Translations under genes and position numbers: made by a program | Notes under the pieces: model-generated | Told to the model about the DNA's origin: nothing | Database searches by the model: none | The model's input: the letters and a program-made list of their open reading frames with translations, nothing else | Source of the DNA: Zonotrichia leucophrys gambelii | Taxonomy: Eukaryota; Chordata; Aves; Passeriformes; Passerellidae | Direction: 5' to 3' | Length of the DNA: 64,000 bases | Assembly: GCF_028769735.1 (NCBI RefSeq) | Contig: NC_088173.1 | Coordinates: 24,368,038 to 24,432,037, forward strand | Shown here: piece after piece, positions 13,301-28,300 of the stretch | Numbering within the stretch: the first letter of the stretch is position 1 | How the letters are laid out: every line of letters begins with the position of its first letter

Positions 13301-16300
13301 TGGTCACTGCTGTTACTTCATTTGTGTTCCGACTGTTTCCAGAGTCCAAACCACACAAGCAGCAGCACAGTGTGCAGGGGGATCTCAGTCAGGGATGCAT
13401 CAGCCCATGTGTGTTATCACCACGGCATTCACATGCACTGCATCTTGTAGGAGCTCTGGGGTGCTGTGAGGAAAGCCCTACCTTACAAAGAGGACAGTGA
13501 GCCTCCAGAAAGACTCTTCCCAGCTGGGCCCTGGCACCACATCCGCACACAGCGGTAGCAGATGGTGAGGGAGAGTCACGTTGAGCGTGAAGTGGAACTC
13601 CAGATCAGCAGCAGTCACCAGCGTGAGCTCACGAATTACCCATGAAGATGTAAAGTCAGGAGTGAATCTGTCAGGAAAAACAGAGGTGGTGTTACTTTAT
13701 TGTTTGGCTGAATTTTACTTTCTGAAGTCACACTGATAACAAAAATACAAACAATACGATGAAGACAACAGGAACAACAATAATAATAAGAAAAATAATT
13801 TAATAAAATTTACCAATAATTTAATAGCATTCTTAAAATTACTAAAATATTGTCTCATTATTACTATGAATTATCCATTTATTAATCCAGTAATAACTGT
13901 TTAGCTATATGAAATAATATTATTTAATAATTTTTTTTAAGTACACTTAAATTAAGTGTCCACTATCTGCTTAAACTGTGCAGGTGGCATTAGGTCATCT
14001 TAAAGTAGCAAAATATGTGGCTTTATTGTGACTTTTCACAATACTCTTGTTACTGTGACATGTTTTCCTTTTATCAAGGCAATACACATAATCAACTCAG
14101 GTTAATCAACAAAAGCACAGCTGCCCAGCATACAGCCAGCATGATTTCAGAAAGGGCCAGGTACTAGGGTGCAAAGCTGGAAAGATACAGAAAGCAGAAG
14201 AAACACCAGATTTGTCTCTTCTACTTCCCTGACCCATCTCAGTATTCTACTTGATTGCTAGAAGGTATAACTTGCCTTTCTAATCAGTAGAGGTGAAATC
14301 TGTTGTATGGGAAACCACAATTACTTTACTACAGTAATATTACTTTTGCTTAAGTCACAGTAGTATCTTTCACTCAAGGATAGTTTAAGAAGAATCAGTT
14401 TTAGACTATGTGCAATGTTGGGAAAACATGACTAGATTGTGGTCAGGCTACTTGGAACAAGCTTAGAGAATAACAAGCAAATAAAAAATTGTGGCAACTG
14501 TTTTGTTTTAATTTATTACTTCATAATGCACTGATAAAAGCATGTATGCTGCTTTTTAAAAATAATGGGTCATATAAAGGACCAGTATTATATAATCCAT
14601 TCGTTAGTGTTATCCTGAGGGAAATGCTTACTAAATTTCTATTCAAAATTTTGTGTGTGGTATGCCATTGGAGTGTCTGTTTCTGAAATTAATTATTTCA
14701 AATTTCCACTTCAGTTATTTTGTCAACAAATTTGTCAGTGCTTACACAATGCTGATTTCTCGTGATGAGTTTTGAGCTAGGAAAAATTCCCGACAGTCTA
14801 ACACTTCAAATCCATATCCTTGGCAACTGTAACCATTGATTTTCATTGATGAAATTGTTATAGGAAGAGGCCCAATATTCTCTACTTTGAAGTTCTTCGT
14901 AATGGATAGAATTTGCTTGCTGTCTTTCAGTTCTTAAAGGAAAAAAGAGAGCAATTAGTTTACAGTGCATGAAATTATTTTCTTACATTCATAAATAAAT
15001 TGCTATTTTTACTTACATTGAATAAAAAAACCCCATAAGTGACCAAGATCTAATACAGACTGTTCTGCAGTAGTGTATTTCTAAAACTTTTAACTATTTT
15101 CAGTCAGAGTTTTGACAAAACAGAATCTACACTTCTCACGGCCAAACTCTTCAGCTTTGACCATTCTGTTTCTGTAACATGAATGTTCTGTATGAGTTCC
15201 AGTGCAGAGCAAAGCAGGCAGCTGCACAAGCAGAGACCTGTGTCTCCTTACTCACGTCGTCTGCAGTCCATTAGTGTCGCTTCTGGCACCTTAAACCGAA
15301 GGGATCCTCCTGCACCTGGGAGTCTTCCCCCCACTTTAAGCAATTCTTTGGCTCCAAAGCCTTCTACATTGACCACATCCAGAACAGTTAAGTTGTTTCT
15401 GCCATAAAATAAAAATCAAGCAGTCAGCCACTAAAGCACAAATTAAGTTTGCAAAGTCATGGCTTTGCTCTCTAGGTGCCAAACCAAGATAACATTGTGT
15501 TGGAACAGAATCAGGGGCAAAACCTAGACAGTTTTCTCCTAAACAGAGACAGGATCACTCCAGAACCAGCCCCTAGTGAATTTCAGACAGTGAAGGGGCA
15601 AGTTTAGTGACCAGTGCCACTAGAAAACAACTGTGTCACCTAGTGAAAATGGTTGCTTCTTCAATTAATAAACTCCCTTTTCCTACAAAGGTAACCAAAG
15701 TTTGGCTGCCTAAAAGACTCACTGGATCCATAACTGCTATCATTATTCAGTCAAGCTGAAAACAGCAAAGCCATACAATGTGTTTCTCTCTTAACTCAAA
15801 ACTGCCTCAGTACAGTCACATGCATTTTATAACCCTCTGACAACATATCAAGAAAATTAATGACTGAGACATAAGGCACAAACACACTCTAAGCAATTTT
15901 TATTAAACCAGAGATATTCTGACTTTCAAATTTTGAGCATTTGTCTATGTGCCAGGACTTTGCAAATTCATTTTTATATTGAGCTGCTTGATTCTCGCTC
16001 ACAACTAAAATTTGGCTTACCTGATTAAAATAAGGGAAGCCACTCTTTTGTAGTCAAGAGGTGTAAAAATTACACCAACTTTTCTGGTTTCCAGTGGCTG
16101 TAAACTTAAACAAAGCATCTCAGAACTGCATTTCTTGCTGATGAGGTCCTCTTGATGTGCATTCTGTTAAACAAAAAATGCATTTCTTACTCACAGAAAA
16201 TATCTGTGTTTAAAGATGTCAATAAAGAAAGCACTGTATCACCACTTAGCACCACACAGAATATTTCTGGCAAGGTGCAGAAACTGCTAACTAAATCGTT

Positions 16301-19300
16301 ATATCCAAGTCTTTCCTTCTGACAACATAAAACATCAGATAAGATTGTTTATTTGAGCAAAAGTTCATATTACTGCACTTATTATTATGAGGAACGTATT
16401 ACTTCATTATTTAAAACAGCTTTTATTTCCTCAGATGGAAAAGAAATTATACAGTGTCTTGCATATTCAAGAAATCCTGAAACACTTCACAACACAAGAA
16501 CTGAAGTGTATTGATTGCACAGGGAAATGTGGCAACCATTATACCCTCAGTGCATGACTTACAACTTGATTGAAGTGAGAAAGGGACTTCTGGTAAATAT
16601 GCTGATAATTTGAGTCACTGGAAGGAAGCCAAAGAGAATTCTCAACTATATTAATTGAAAACCAGAACTACCAGAAGTTCACTTAGTCTGGAAATAATGT
16701 AAATTTTCTTAATACTGTTGTTTATTCTTTCTGCCTTTGAAAAATGAAAATAGTCCTATAACTTGCTCTTCCAGGTCCCCTCTTAGAAAGGGGTGATCAG
16801 ATACCTATAGCAGTCAAAAAAACCATAATGATTGCAAAATGGGCTCTCACTTGGTTGTTTCTCAGTTTATGGGTGTTGTACTAACAGCTTTTCTATCTTT
16901 TTCAGTTCAAAATGTTTTTATTCTTTGTCTATTTTATGAAAAATAATTCACAAAAACTATCAGAACCTGCATTTAATAATCAGTATTTATTAAAAGCAAG
17001 CCATGTATGGTGTTTGCAAACTTCCCCATGTTACTCCCTACAAAGATGAGCCTAACAATTCACTGCATATAAACTGACTAGGAAAATGACGTCAAATGCA
17101 AAAATTTAAATATTAGCAACTATTTATTTGGTTAACAACGCAAGATCTGTCTTACATGTGCTGAAAATCTACCTAACCATGCATGTTCCCCCTAGCTCTT
17201 CAAACCTAATGAAAACCATGTATTGCACACACTGATGTGAAGATCCACAGCTATTTTTCCATTTGGCCAAGAGTACGGTGTGTGGGACTGTGGAAGCTCA
17301 CTCCTCCCCCTACACTACCGTCCCTTTTTCAGAGTGTGCCTACAGGCTAGGATTTATAAACTGCTGTCTCCTCTCTTTTACAACAACTCTTACAACTGTT
17401 GCCAGAAAGGAAAGGTCAGCTTTGATTAGTGCAGCAAACATACTCTTTTCCTTTTACAAGGTACAAATATTTCATTAAGATCTTAAAGCATATGTGCAGA
17501 AACCTGTATCTATACAGGACATTAAAGATGAAGCTGCAGTATGCCCAAACAGCAAGGAAAATACATTAATTCTGGCTTTTTGTACAAACCAGAAGTCTTA
17601 AGAAGAGATCCTCTGGGTATTCTGGATAGTACTCTGGTCACCAGAATATGCCAGCATCCCTGATACAGCATTTTCTCTGTCATCCATGACACAACATCTC
17701 AGGGTTTAAGCACAGCTCAGCACTGGTGTGCCATGGTCAAGTGCTACCCACACTCATTCAAAAATGAGGCAATGGGAACCAGAGAGAACCATGACACTCC
17801 AAACCCGAATCCAGAAGTTGCAATGGCATGAAGCTGATATGTAGAAATCCCAGCTCCTCCTCCCATGAACTACCTGACACTACTTCCCTGTTCTGAGAAG
17901 AGAACCAGCCCGCTCCTGACATCACTGACTCCACAGCCTGACACTTCATGGTCAGCCTGGAGCCAAGGGTGAAGCCCCAACAGCACATCCACACACTTGC
18001 AGGCATGCATGCACTTCGCCCCTACAGCTGTACTCAAAACTGACCCAAATCCTGAAAATAATTAACTACTAAGATACAAACCTGATGAAGAATCAAGAAA
18101 ACAATGTGAAACTGCTTTAAATTGCTCTTGGGAAGAACCCAGAAGTAACACAGCTAGAAAAATCCTTCTCTAGTGTGTCAGACCACTTCTACCAAAATTA
18201 GCCATCTTACCCTGTGAGAACATTCATCCATTAGCCTGAATTCGGTGGTTGTGAAGTTGATAGCTTGCACATTTATCCCGAACCTAAATAAACCAAAACA
18301 AAAAGTTAAGCATTTGAAACCCAGCCTGTCAGAACTGCTTTGACTTATTTTTACATGCTGACATCTATTCTTAAATAGAGACTACTTTTACAATTGCATT
18401 TTGGCAGTGTGAAATATGGTGGAAATGTGGGTCTGCATTTCAAAAGAATACGCTGCAAATCAGTTTTATGTGGATTCACATATTTGGAAAACAGACAAAT
18501 GGCTGGGCATTTTAGGTCTGCCAGTGTAGAATATTGTAAAAGATAACAGTCAAGAAATAGAATTTCTAAGCCACACAAACACAAATTCCCTGAAACTCTT
18601 TCTGCTCACATAACTGTTAAGAAATAATCATTATTAAATCTCATATGATTTATTCAAAAATCCCTCTTTCTGTTCATGATTTGTTTGGGACAAATTCCTA
18701 TTTTCCATCACATGATGCGCAAATCAAATTCACTTGAAACAATTGATTTGTTTGTCCAAATGCAAATTATAAGCATTTGACATCAAGTATTAAAAACCAA
18801 CATAAGAAAACCAACACATAAAATGTAGATTATAGACGAATGGACCTCCAGCCACTGAATGAAAACTCACTTGTCATAACTATCTATGACATTAGGTTAA
18901 AAAGAACCAGTTAATGGATGTGATTTCTGGTGAAGTTAGAAGATCTGCAGAAACACAAGTGTGCAAATGCAGAGAAAATGTAATTGCAAACCACTAGAAA
19001 GAGTCTATGTGGAAATAATATTTAGTATGCAAACAGATGGAGTTATTAATGTGCATATATATATACACAGACATATATATGCACATGCATATACCTATGT
19101 AAAGGAATGAGGTTAAGGAAGCAATTACACAGGGATTGGGACCCCAAATAAGCAAGATACACCTAAGCACAGGAGTAATCCCACTGTCTCTAACCACACA
19201 CACACCTACCAACTATAACATTTTTTCAAAGATAAGTGTGACAGGGCTTATTTTGGTGAGCTTCAGTTCACTCACCAGGTTCCTTTATTATTAGTCTAAC

Positions 19301-22300
19301 TCTCCTCTATATTTCTCATTAGATCATCATCTCAAATCTAAAACAGAAGGGCTAAAACAATGCAGAAACATTTACTTAGCTGACCCTAAATATTTATGCT
19401 GAGGTTGCTCCCTCTGAATCTGCATTTTGCTTCCCAGTTTCTGTTTCCTCTTTGACCAGGGTTATTACCTAAGAAAAGACTAAGAAGAAAACTCTTCTCT
19501 GGGATGGTTCATATACCTTCTTTTCACTGATCTGTCTACAGACTCTACAGATACCAACCAGCACTGTGAGGAGATGCACAAGCCCAACCCTGTAAGCTGT
19601 TCACCTCACCCAGGCACCTTGCACTAAGCCTCAGATACTAGAAGATTAACAACTATAATATATATCTGGCAGACACAAATTTGCTTAAAACATGTTAAAT
19701 TTGTGTTTTATCAATGATGAGGTACACCACAAAGGCATGCACCATACAGGGAGCTGCCCCAAACAAGGCTCTGTCTTCCAAAATGGGACAGAACATAAGC
19801 CCCATCTAAGTTACACTTTGAAAAACTAAATAAAACCCAATAAGTAACAATCATAAGGCATAGCAAATAAGATCTTTTAAAAGGGAAAACAGTATCCTGA
19901 GATAGTTATTACCATTTGTTCAGCAGACTCAGTGAAGCTTGGGGATCAGGGTAGTAAGAAAGAGGCAGAAGCTGCAACGTAACTGGGAAGGATGAAGGGT
20001 TTCTTAGTACGAAATATTTTACCTAAATAGTTTGGAGGGGAAAAGAAAGAGTTAAAAACTACATATTTGAGACCTGGTTGGTAAAATAATTCAACAATAG
20101 CAATACAATCTGCATTTTCAAGGGACTTCAATCTGGCTTTTGTGTCAATGCAGTATAATCATACATGCACATGACTGCATGTAACAGCAGGACATGTCAC
20201 CACAATGTCAGAATTTGCAAAATCAGCTAAGAGTGCATTTTGAACCACATACACAAAAATACAGACCACCCCCAGTGTCCAAACAACCCTTTCATTTGGA
20301 TTTTGATTTATGCAGACAGATGTGAACAAAGCTCTAGCACAGAAGAAAGTTAGTGAGGTGCCACCCCATCTTAGAGAAGTCTGAATGCAAGCAGGTTATA
20401 AAAATTTCTGTAATGACTAACAATAAAATTGGACAAATGGAATATTAAGGTAATTCACAATATGTGCATATGAAAACTATTTCCATATGACTGGTTCTGG
20501 CCTAGGCTAGGTTAGCAGAAACCTAAATCTGACAAACAAGAAAGAAGTAACTGTCAGTGTGGCTGGAAGATACATTGCTCTGCAAGTGTTGTATCTCTCA
20601 TAAATGTTTTATACACCTCTGTTAGACAAGACAGTGGCATGAGGAAGGCCATCCTGTACAGCTTTGCATGCATCACTAATGACAACACACCCTATCCCTA
20701 GTCCCATGCTCAATTATTTTACCACAAGCATGTAACTTATATAACGAACACAAGGAAAGTTTAACAACAACAACAAATTGTTGGTTAAAACTTACACTGC
20801 TTTATTCTTCTCCTTGTACTAAAGTATTACAACTAGCAATCTAGGAAACTTACCAAAGAACCAAAGAGATACAAATTTAGTGTCTTAACTGAGATCAAAA
20901 CATCAGTTCATAAGCACTATGAAAATGTAAGCAGCACCAAATATTAACCACAGACTTTGTTATTTAAAAAAGCTAAATGCACAACTCAGAAAAAAGTATA
21001 GTAACAACCATTCTCACCATGCTACTTTTAACAGCTGTGGCATTAAAGTTGAGTGTAAGGCCAGGCTCTGTAGTCAACCGTGGCAAGAAAAAGGCAAAGG
21101 ATTCCTCTTCAGAGTTCTTCTGTTGAGTAAAGCGAGCTGATCCTAAAATACTTCTCCTGCTTTATTGGCAAAAGCAGAAAACTTAATTAATTTCTTTTTT
21201 TGTCTTTCAAACAAAGAACTACAAGATGATTTGCCAGGATCTGTAACTGCATTAATTTATCTTTCCTTGGAAATGGTCTCTACAAAATAAAGTCCATAAA
21301 GCTGTAGCTTAACAGCTAACTTTTGTGCATGTAGGCCAGGGACTAAAAACCATGAAAGCCATTCAAAGACCCTGAGAAGACTGCTAAGACTGCTATACAA
21401 CCTGATGATGAAGGACTCATGCAACTCCATAAATGAGCTGGTAAAACATGCTTGGACTGCTTTCATGCCAGGTAGCCCTGGTGAGATAACTAGAGTCAGA
21501 ATATTATTTACATTTTAGGCTGAAAAGCTTACTTGTGGCTGGCAGTGCCTTGAAATGAAAGCTGGGGGAGTCTGGGGTGCTCTGAAACTCCATGTGCTTC
21601 AAGAAAACTAATTTAAGTGTAGAAAATGGTCCAGAATGTTTTGTTCTAATTAAGAATACTTCAGAACCAAAATATTCCTTCTTATAACACTCTACTGGCT
21701 TGAATTAAGAACCTCAACAGATTCTGTACAGACCTGCATGCTTCCCCACGTCTTATTTTTTGCCATCTTTCATAAAGGTCACTTGCAAGCTCGGAATCCA
21801 CGTCCCAGGCAGAACGGTCCAGAGAGAGACTCTTCTGCCAAAGCAGATTTGCTGAAAGGGTAATAGATTTTTCAGATTTTACAGAGATAATATTTGCTCC
21901 TTCTGTCAATCTACTTGAGAACATGAGTAATCAGTATCTGCAAAGCATCCAGACCCAAAACAAAAAAGCCAACCCACTTTTTCCCTTCACAGTGAGAATA
22001 ACCAAGGGTGTGTATATATATAAATAATCTTCCATATCAGATTTGTTTAAAGAAATACATCTGCAAAACCAAAGTAACTGTACATGCAAACAAGAGAATG
22101 GGCATTGCACAGGCTGTGTATGCTTTAGTAAGACCTTTTTATTGCTGCTATTCCTAATAGATGCCACTGAAGAGTAACCAGGTCATCAGTAGTCTACACC
22201 GTACTCTCCACTGATGGCAGTAAAGTACCAAGATAATATGCTATATAGTGGTTCAAAAATATAGTAGCATGGCACAGCAGGGAACATAACAATTCCCAGT

Positions 22301-25300
22301 TTGGCAAAAACAGTCTTTTCATTTTAGCTTCTTTTCTAGATGCTGATAATTTTCTCAAATTATTCTTAAGATGAATTGCAAAGCTTTACATCAGTCTAAA
22401 GATTAGTGTATTTTAGAAAGTTACACTCATATTGGTTCAAGCATTTTAACACAGCAGAAAGTAGTTGGAAAAGCAAGCTTCTTTAGAAAGAAAACAAAAA
22501 ATACTTATTTTGAAAGTGCGTGTACTTTATTTTACAATCCTTAATGTTTAAAGTAATTAATTGAGATTGGTGATTATTGGAATAATCCAACTACAATTTC
22601 TTTAGGTCAGTATTTCCAGGCTAATGCATTACACATTTCTGTTTACAAACAGTAGTATCCTAAAGCAGAAGGCAGAATACCTGTAAGTACAGATCTCATT
22701 ATGTGTATTACTAGAATGAAAATAGAGTAAGCAACAAGTATTCAGTTGTATTAGCCATATTCCTTCATTGAGATTAAAAAAAAAAACAAAACAAAAAAGC
22801 AAACATTTTCTTCTAAGATACGGACCTTAGCATGCAAGTGTCCCAGTAAGTGTTCAAGTCACATGTTTCTATATGTCACCTCAATTCTCCTTTTCACATC
22901 TGACTGACTACTACTGCCTTCCTCATATCCTCACACAAAGACACATTTTAGGAAACATCATCCTGAAAACATTTCCAGGAGAGTGCTCAAATATTTAAAG
23001 CCTATGCTATCAGCTGCCTTCTGAAACTCCTTACTGCACAGAGAGCAAAAACCACTATTCTGAACCAGCTTTTAACAGGTTCAACATTCTTTAGACAGTA
23101 TCATGCCATGTTAAACCTATTGCTGTATTTTGGTAAATGCTAGCCAGGTACTTAAAACAGCTCCCAGCATTACAGTATCTGGAGATGGATTCTTCAGTCC
23201 CAGAAAAAAAGAGACGCCTTCCTTCTGTTTCATATGATACAGTGTTAAGGATGCTGTTTTACAAGCCTGATAAACCATATTTGCTAAAATCTATGGAATT
23301 ATTGCTGTGGGAAAGAGATAAAGAGGAGGCCTTCAAATTTAACTCTAGATATAGGCAGATATTGGCCAATTTTTTTGTTTGGTTTTCATAAAAGAATTCC
23401 CAGGATCTGGGCCCAGGTTATGCACATTTTCTAATAACTTAGAGTTAGTGGACAGTTTTGCCATTCTACTTCAACATCTCTCAAGAAAACATGTATGAAG
23501 AAAGAAAAGGGCAATACATCATCAATGAGAATTCATAGGAGAGTCTTAAATACTAAAATTTAAAAAAAGACTGTTACAAGACAGAACAATAGCTTAGCAC
23601 ACGCTATGGAACTAGATGTCTGAAATACTGCACCGTGTACTCAGTTCCCTCAGCCATTTATATACTCCCAGAACATTTGTTTTAAAACAAACGTAAAACT
23701 AAGTACTTGCATGAACAATCTCAATATTCTCATTACAAGTCCTGCTACATAAAATGAATTTTCTACAATACAACTAGTCAGATGCCAAAAAAAGCCTTAG
23801 ACAAACCTACCTGAATCAGACTTTCCCAAGTAGCACTGAATATCACAGTGGGCAATTGCTTCAAAATTAAGATCTCCCTGCTGGAAAAACAAAACAAAAA
23901 CATGACAAAACAAGAGAACAAATTTCACTTTCTCAGTGCGTAATTTCATAGAGTCAAATAAGAGAATTTTGAATTAAGATAATTAAGTGCCAAGAAAACA
24001 ATAATTCCATTGCTGTTCAACTCTGGGGACTTAACCTCTCAATCTTCAGAATGGTCTAACAGAGTGGTCTGATACTGAGCTTTTGTTTCAGGACTAAGAA
24101 CAGATTTCTGGCCTGAGAGACACTGCTGCAGCTGGGTTTGCAGTGCATAATAACAATTCAACACACACAGCTGAACACCATACCTTGGACACAGTCGAAT
24201 ATATCTGCAGAGGTATTTCGAACATCACTCCCACGTTTGTGGACAAACAAATACTAGAGAGCACATTTGTTACAGTGTCTTTCACATTGAGCGTCAAAGA
24301 AAAAACATTCCAGCAGCCTGGAGGTAGAGTCAGAGGTTCAGCAAAGTTCAGAATCTGAAAAGAATCAAACAACAGCTGGATTAAAATTGGTACAGCATTT
24401 TCTGACACAGGTGGTACCTTGAAAAATGCAAACTTTCATGTCTTTTGTGTTTTAGCTGTTACTACATGGCCATATGAGCTCACACCTGATCCAAACAGTG
24501 CACTTATGCAAATCCCAATACCAAAACATAAGAAGAGCCATTTAGATGCCTATATCGTGTGCTTACTCCTAAACCAGATTTGCCTGATTTGAATCAAGCA
24601 GTTGTGCCAGTAAATCATTGGCTTTAAAGGTCATCTATGCAGTAAAGGCTTCCACTATGAAGAAATGCTGAATCCTAGAGAGCACAAACACACACATTCA
24701 ACAATTCTGAGAACAGAGCAATGGTCTGTAATTTGATGCATCTGTAGCTGCAACTCAAATGAAGGAACAGTTGTCAATAAAACAATACAAAAGTAAGCTG
24801 GACAGTGAATAATGCCTCTTGAGACAGTAACCTAATAGTTACAGATGTACATAAGCCTTTATTTTTAATGGATTCCAACCAGTTCTAAGAACACAGAGTT
24901 CTTCAAAGAACCCATTTTGTATGTCAAAAGTCCATATCTTTAAATCAAATACAAAACATTGTACAAAGAAGAAATTAAGCTTACCTTAACTAGGTTCCTT
25001 GTTTCTCTGGCTATGAAGACCTCATTCAATTCAATGCTGAAGTAAAAATTGTTTGTAAACCATATGGACCAATATCCTGAAGTATTATGATGTGGTTCTA
25101 TATGAAACAGTGCTGCAGAAGGATCTACATCAAAATACCTATAAGTAAATACATCAAAAATATAAATACATCTGCTATTGTCCTTGAGTACACAAGTGGT
25201 CTATACAAGAGAAGATAACATAGCATTCTTGTATGATGGGGCTCTTCTAAGTTTTCCCAGAGAAGAACAAAATTATTTATTTGGGAATAATGACATATGA

Positions 25301-28300
25301 GAGTAAAAATTCACAAGAACCATGTAAAAGAGACATGCAAAGTATCTATCCCTCTTGTCATGCTATAGTACAACATTGCCAATTGCTTTATGATACAGCA
25401 GGCTGGATGAAATTAGCAAAAGATGACTGAAGCAGGAAAAGACTTCACATTTTTTCTAAGATTATCCAGCTTCTGCATTGCATTAAAAAGGGTGCTGGAA
25501 ATTTTATCATAGACTAAGCAACGTTTACATGATATAAGCTCTTAAAGCACATCTTTTTACGGGCTCCTAAAATTCTTCTTGGGATAAAATACAGAATTAT
25601 TGCTTTAAATTTATGACATTTGGCAAGTGACACAGCAAAAATAGGAAGAAGCCTCTTCACTGACCTTGGAATCAGAGTGACAAAGAAAGTTAACATAATC
25701 TCTTAAAAGTAAGGCACAGTATTTCCATTATAGTATCAGTGCATGTTAACAAACAAACAAAAATCCACTGCCAACCTACCCTTCCATCACAGGACAGAAA
25801 AGACAGGCTTTGAGTGTTGTAGTGCCTTTCAAAAGATAGTTCTTGCTGTTGTCAGAATAAAGACTTTCACCGTCACAGGATGCAGCTGTGGGAAAGAGCA
25901 GACACATGGAATACATCAGTCACAAGCATATCCAAAATTATGGATATATTATCTTGGTATGCAAGAACACTAAAAAGGGCAACCTTTGCTTTGCACAGGT
26001 GAGTAAAGTATCTAATTGTTTGAGTCCTAAGACGCAATTTTTTCAGAGATTTCAAACCTTGCCATAAGAAGTATTCATGAATGATAAACACCTTCAAAAA
26101 TAAACACAATAAAGCTGTGAAGAGCAATTTTAACCATCTGTCATTGGCATAGCATTCTTATTAATCAGAGCACACTGCCTTCTTTCAACAAATGAAAAAT
26201 TCCTCTGAAAAAGAGAATCATTTAACATAACAGTCCCTTCTTTCTTCTTATTCATCTATGTTTTTCCTAGGAAAAACATGTCTCAATGTCATTATGAAAG
26301 CAGCCTGTTTCATTAATGTTTCAAGTCTGTACACTGCAGTCTAGTGGCCAGAACAGGAAGCAGGCTGGAGTCAGGAATGCTTAAATGCCAATCTCTCCTC
26401 TTCCACAAACACGTCTGGTTTCAGGCAAGCCTCTTCAATGGTCCTGCCAAGCAATGTCATAGAAAATGACCACCCAAGCACAATAGCCTCTTAGAAAACA
26501 TATTTTAAACAGAAAAAACCCCGCATAAACCATAAAAGGATGTTGAAAAAGCATATTCAATAATTATGCTTATTGTAAAGTCAGCTAACATTTCAGAAAC
26601 TGGTTTTTGCCCTGTTTTCAAGTATGTATAGCTTAGAGCCTTCAACCAGCATAAGAAGAACCACATATACACAAAAAGGGTGGAATGGAAACTATTAGCA
26701 AAAAGAATTCATTCTCTTTCTCAATAAAGTCTAGACAAGATGATTTTGAGATCTTTCAGGATCTCTACTGAAAAATTACCCTTTTTTCAGCAATCAAATC
26801 ATATTTAATCATATTATCTCCAAATATGGATAACTTGTACCTTTACAAGAAATAGAAGCAACTTTTGTGAAGTTAGTAGATGATGAGGATAGCAGTACTG
26901 GCTCAAACTCCACAGGGGATGTGTATTTTTGTGACAACTGCCGTATTTCCTGCAGGAAGACAAGACAAGTTATTTTTATAGCAGTACTACCCTTATTAGT
27001 GCTGCAGCTCCTGTATTAGTCTATCTTCTTGTCAAATTTGCATGCCACCATCTGCCATTTTCTCTTATCTTCTAAATCAACACATGAATTTTTATCCAAG
27101 TTAACAGTTCTTACATATTAAAAAAAAATAATCCATCACTGAACTACAACATGTCATCTCAAGGACCTACTAGACATTTGGGCACACTTTAAAACTTAGA
27201 AGTGTGACATTTGCCACCAGCAAAATCAATCTGCTATTAGAGAAAGCTAATTCCCTAATCACATTCACCACCCTAAATTATGACTTCCTGAAGCCCACAA
27301 TTACCTGTATATGCACCAGGCTGTTTCCAGAATGCATGATATGCACATCTACTGATGAATGACCTGTCCAAAGGAATAAACACCATGGTAAGATCACCAA
27401 GGACAGAAACACTTGTTTTGTCAGACACTCACAGGAGAAGCAATCCCAATTTAAAATTTAAAATCTTTGTGTGACAGATACCCTTGTAAAAAGGACGAAC
27501 TGTTCACATCTTGAGCTGGCAAACATTCAAGAGAGAAATAAAAATGCTTTAAAATGCAAGCATCTCCAGGAAATAATGCAAAGTTGGATTCAGCACTTTG
27601 GGCTCAAATCAGGAATGGTCTATCACCCAGTAGGTAGCAAACTATTGCCTAAAGCAACAGGAGACAGGGGTAACACAGCTTTCACCTGCTGGTAAGGTGG
27701 TACAGCTATGTTAGGGAACCACCTTTGGTCACTGGCAAAGCTATGGTCCCATCCACAGGACAGTAGGAAGATGTAGAGGACCAAAAGAAGGGCAGCAGGA
27801 CAGAGTAAGAGGTGACCATCATACTACAGTCTTTCGCAAGGGAGGTAACTAAGTTTTTGCCCTTGCTTATACTTGCATTAAATCAGTGTATGCAGGCTGA
27901 CATGAAAGGACGTTCTCCTACCTGACCCACCATGATTTCTAATAATGTGTGTGCTTTGCTCAGCTGCTTGAAAGCAAGACTGCAAATGTCAGCTTCCAAA
28001 AGAAGGTTCAAGGTATTGATTATGAGCTCCACACATCCCACAGCTTCTCCTCTGCAGCCTTCCCAGGTGGTTAGTTCCCCTGTGCAGACTCTGCCTACCT
28101 GCTGTCCCACCAACAGCTAATCCCAAAGGCTTATAGGACCAACCTCTAGCACAGACAGGACTTATAATTGCACTATATTTAACAGAAAACAGCCCTAAAA
28201 GATACTTCTAGTACTTTAACCATCAAAAGCGTTAACAGTGAGCACCCTTGACAGAACAGATGGGAACAATTTTCTACCAGCATCAGAATAAATGTACATC

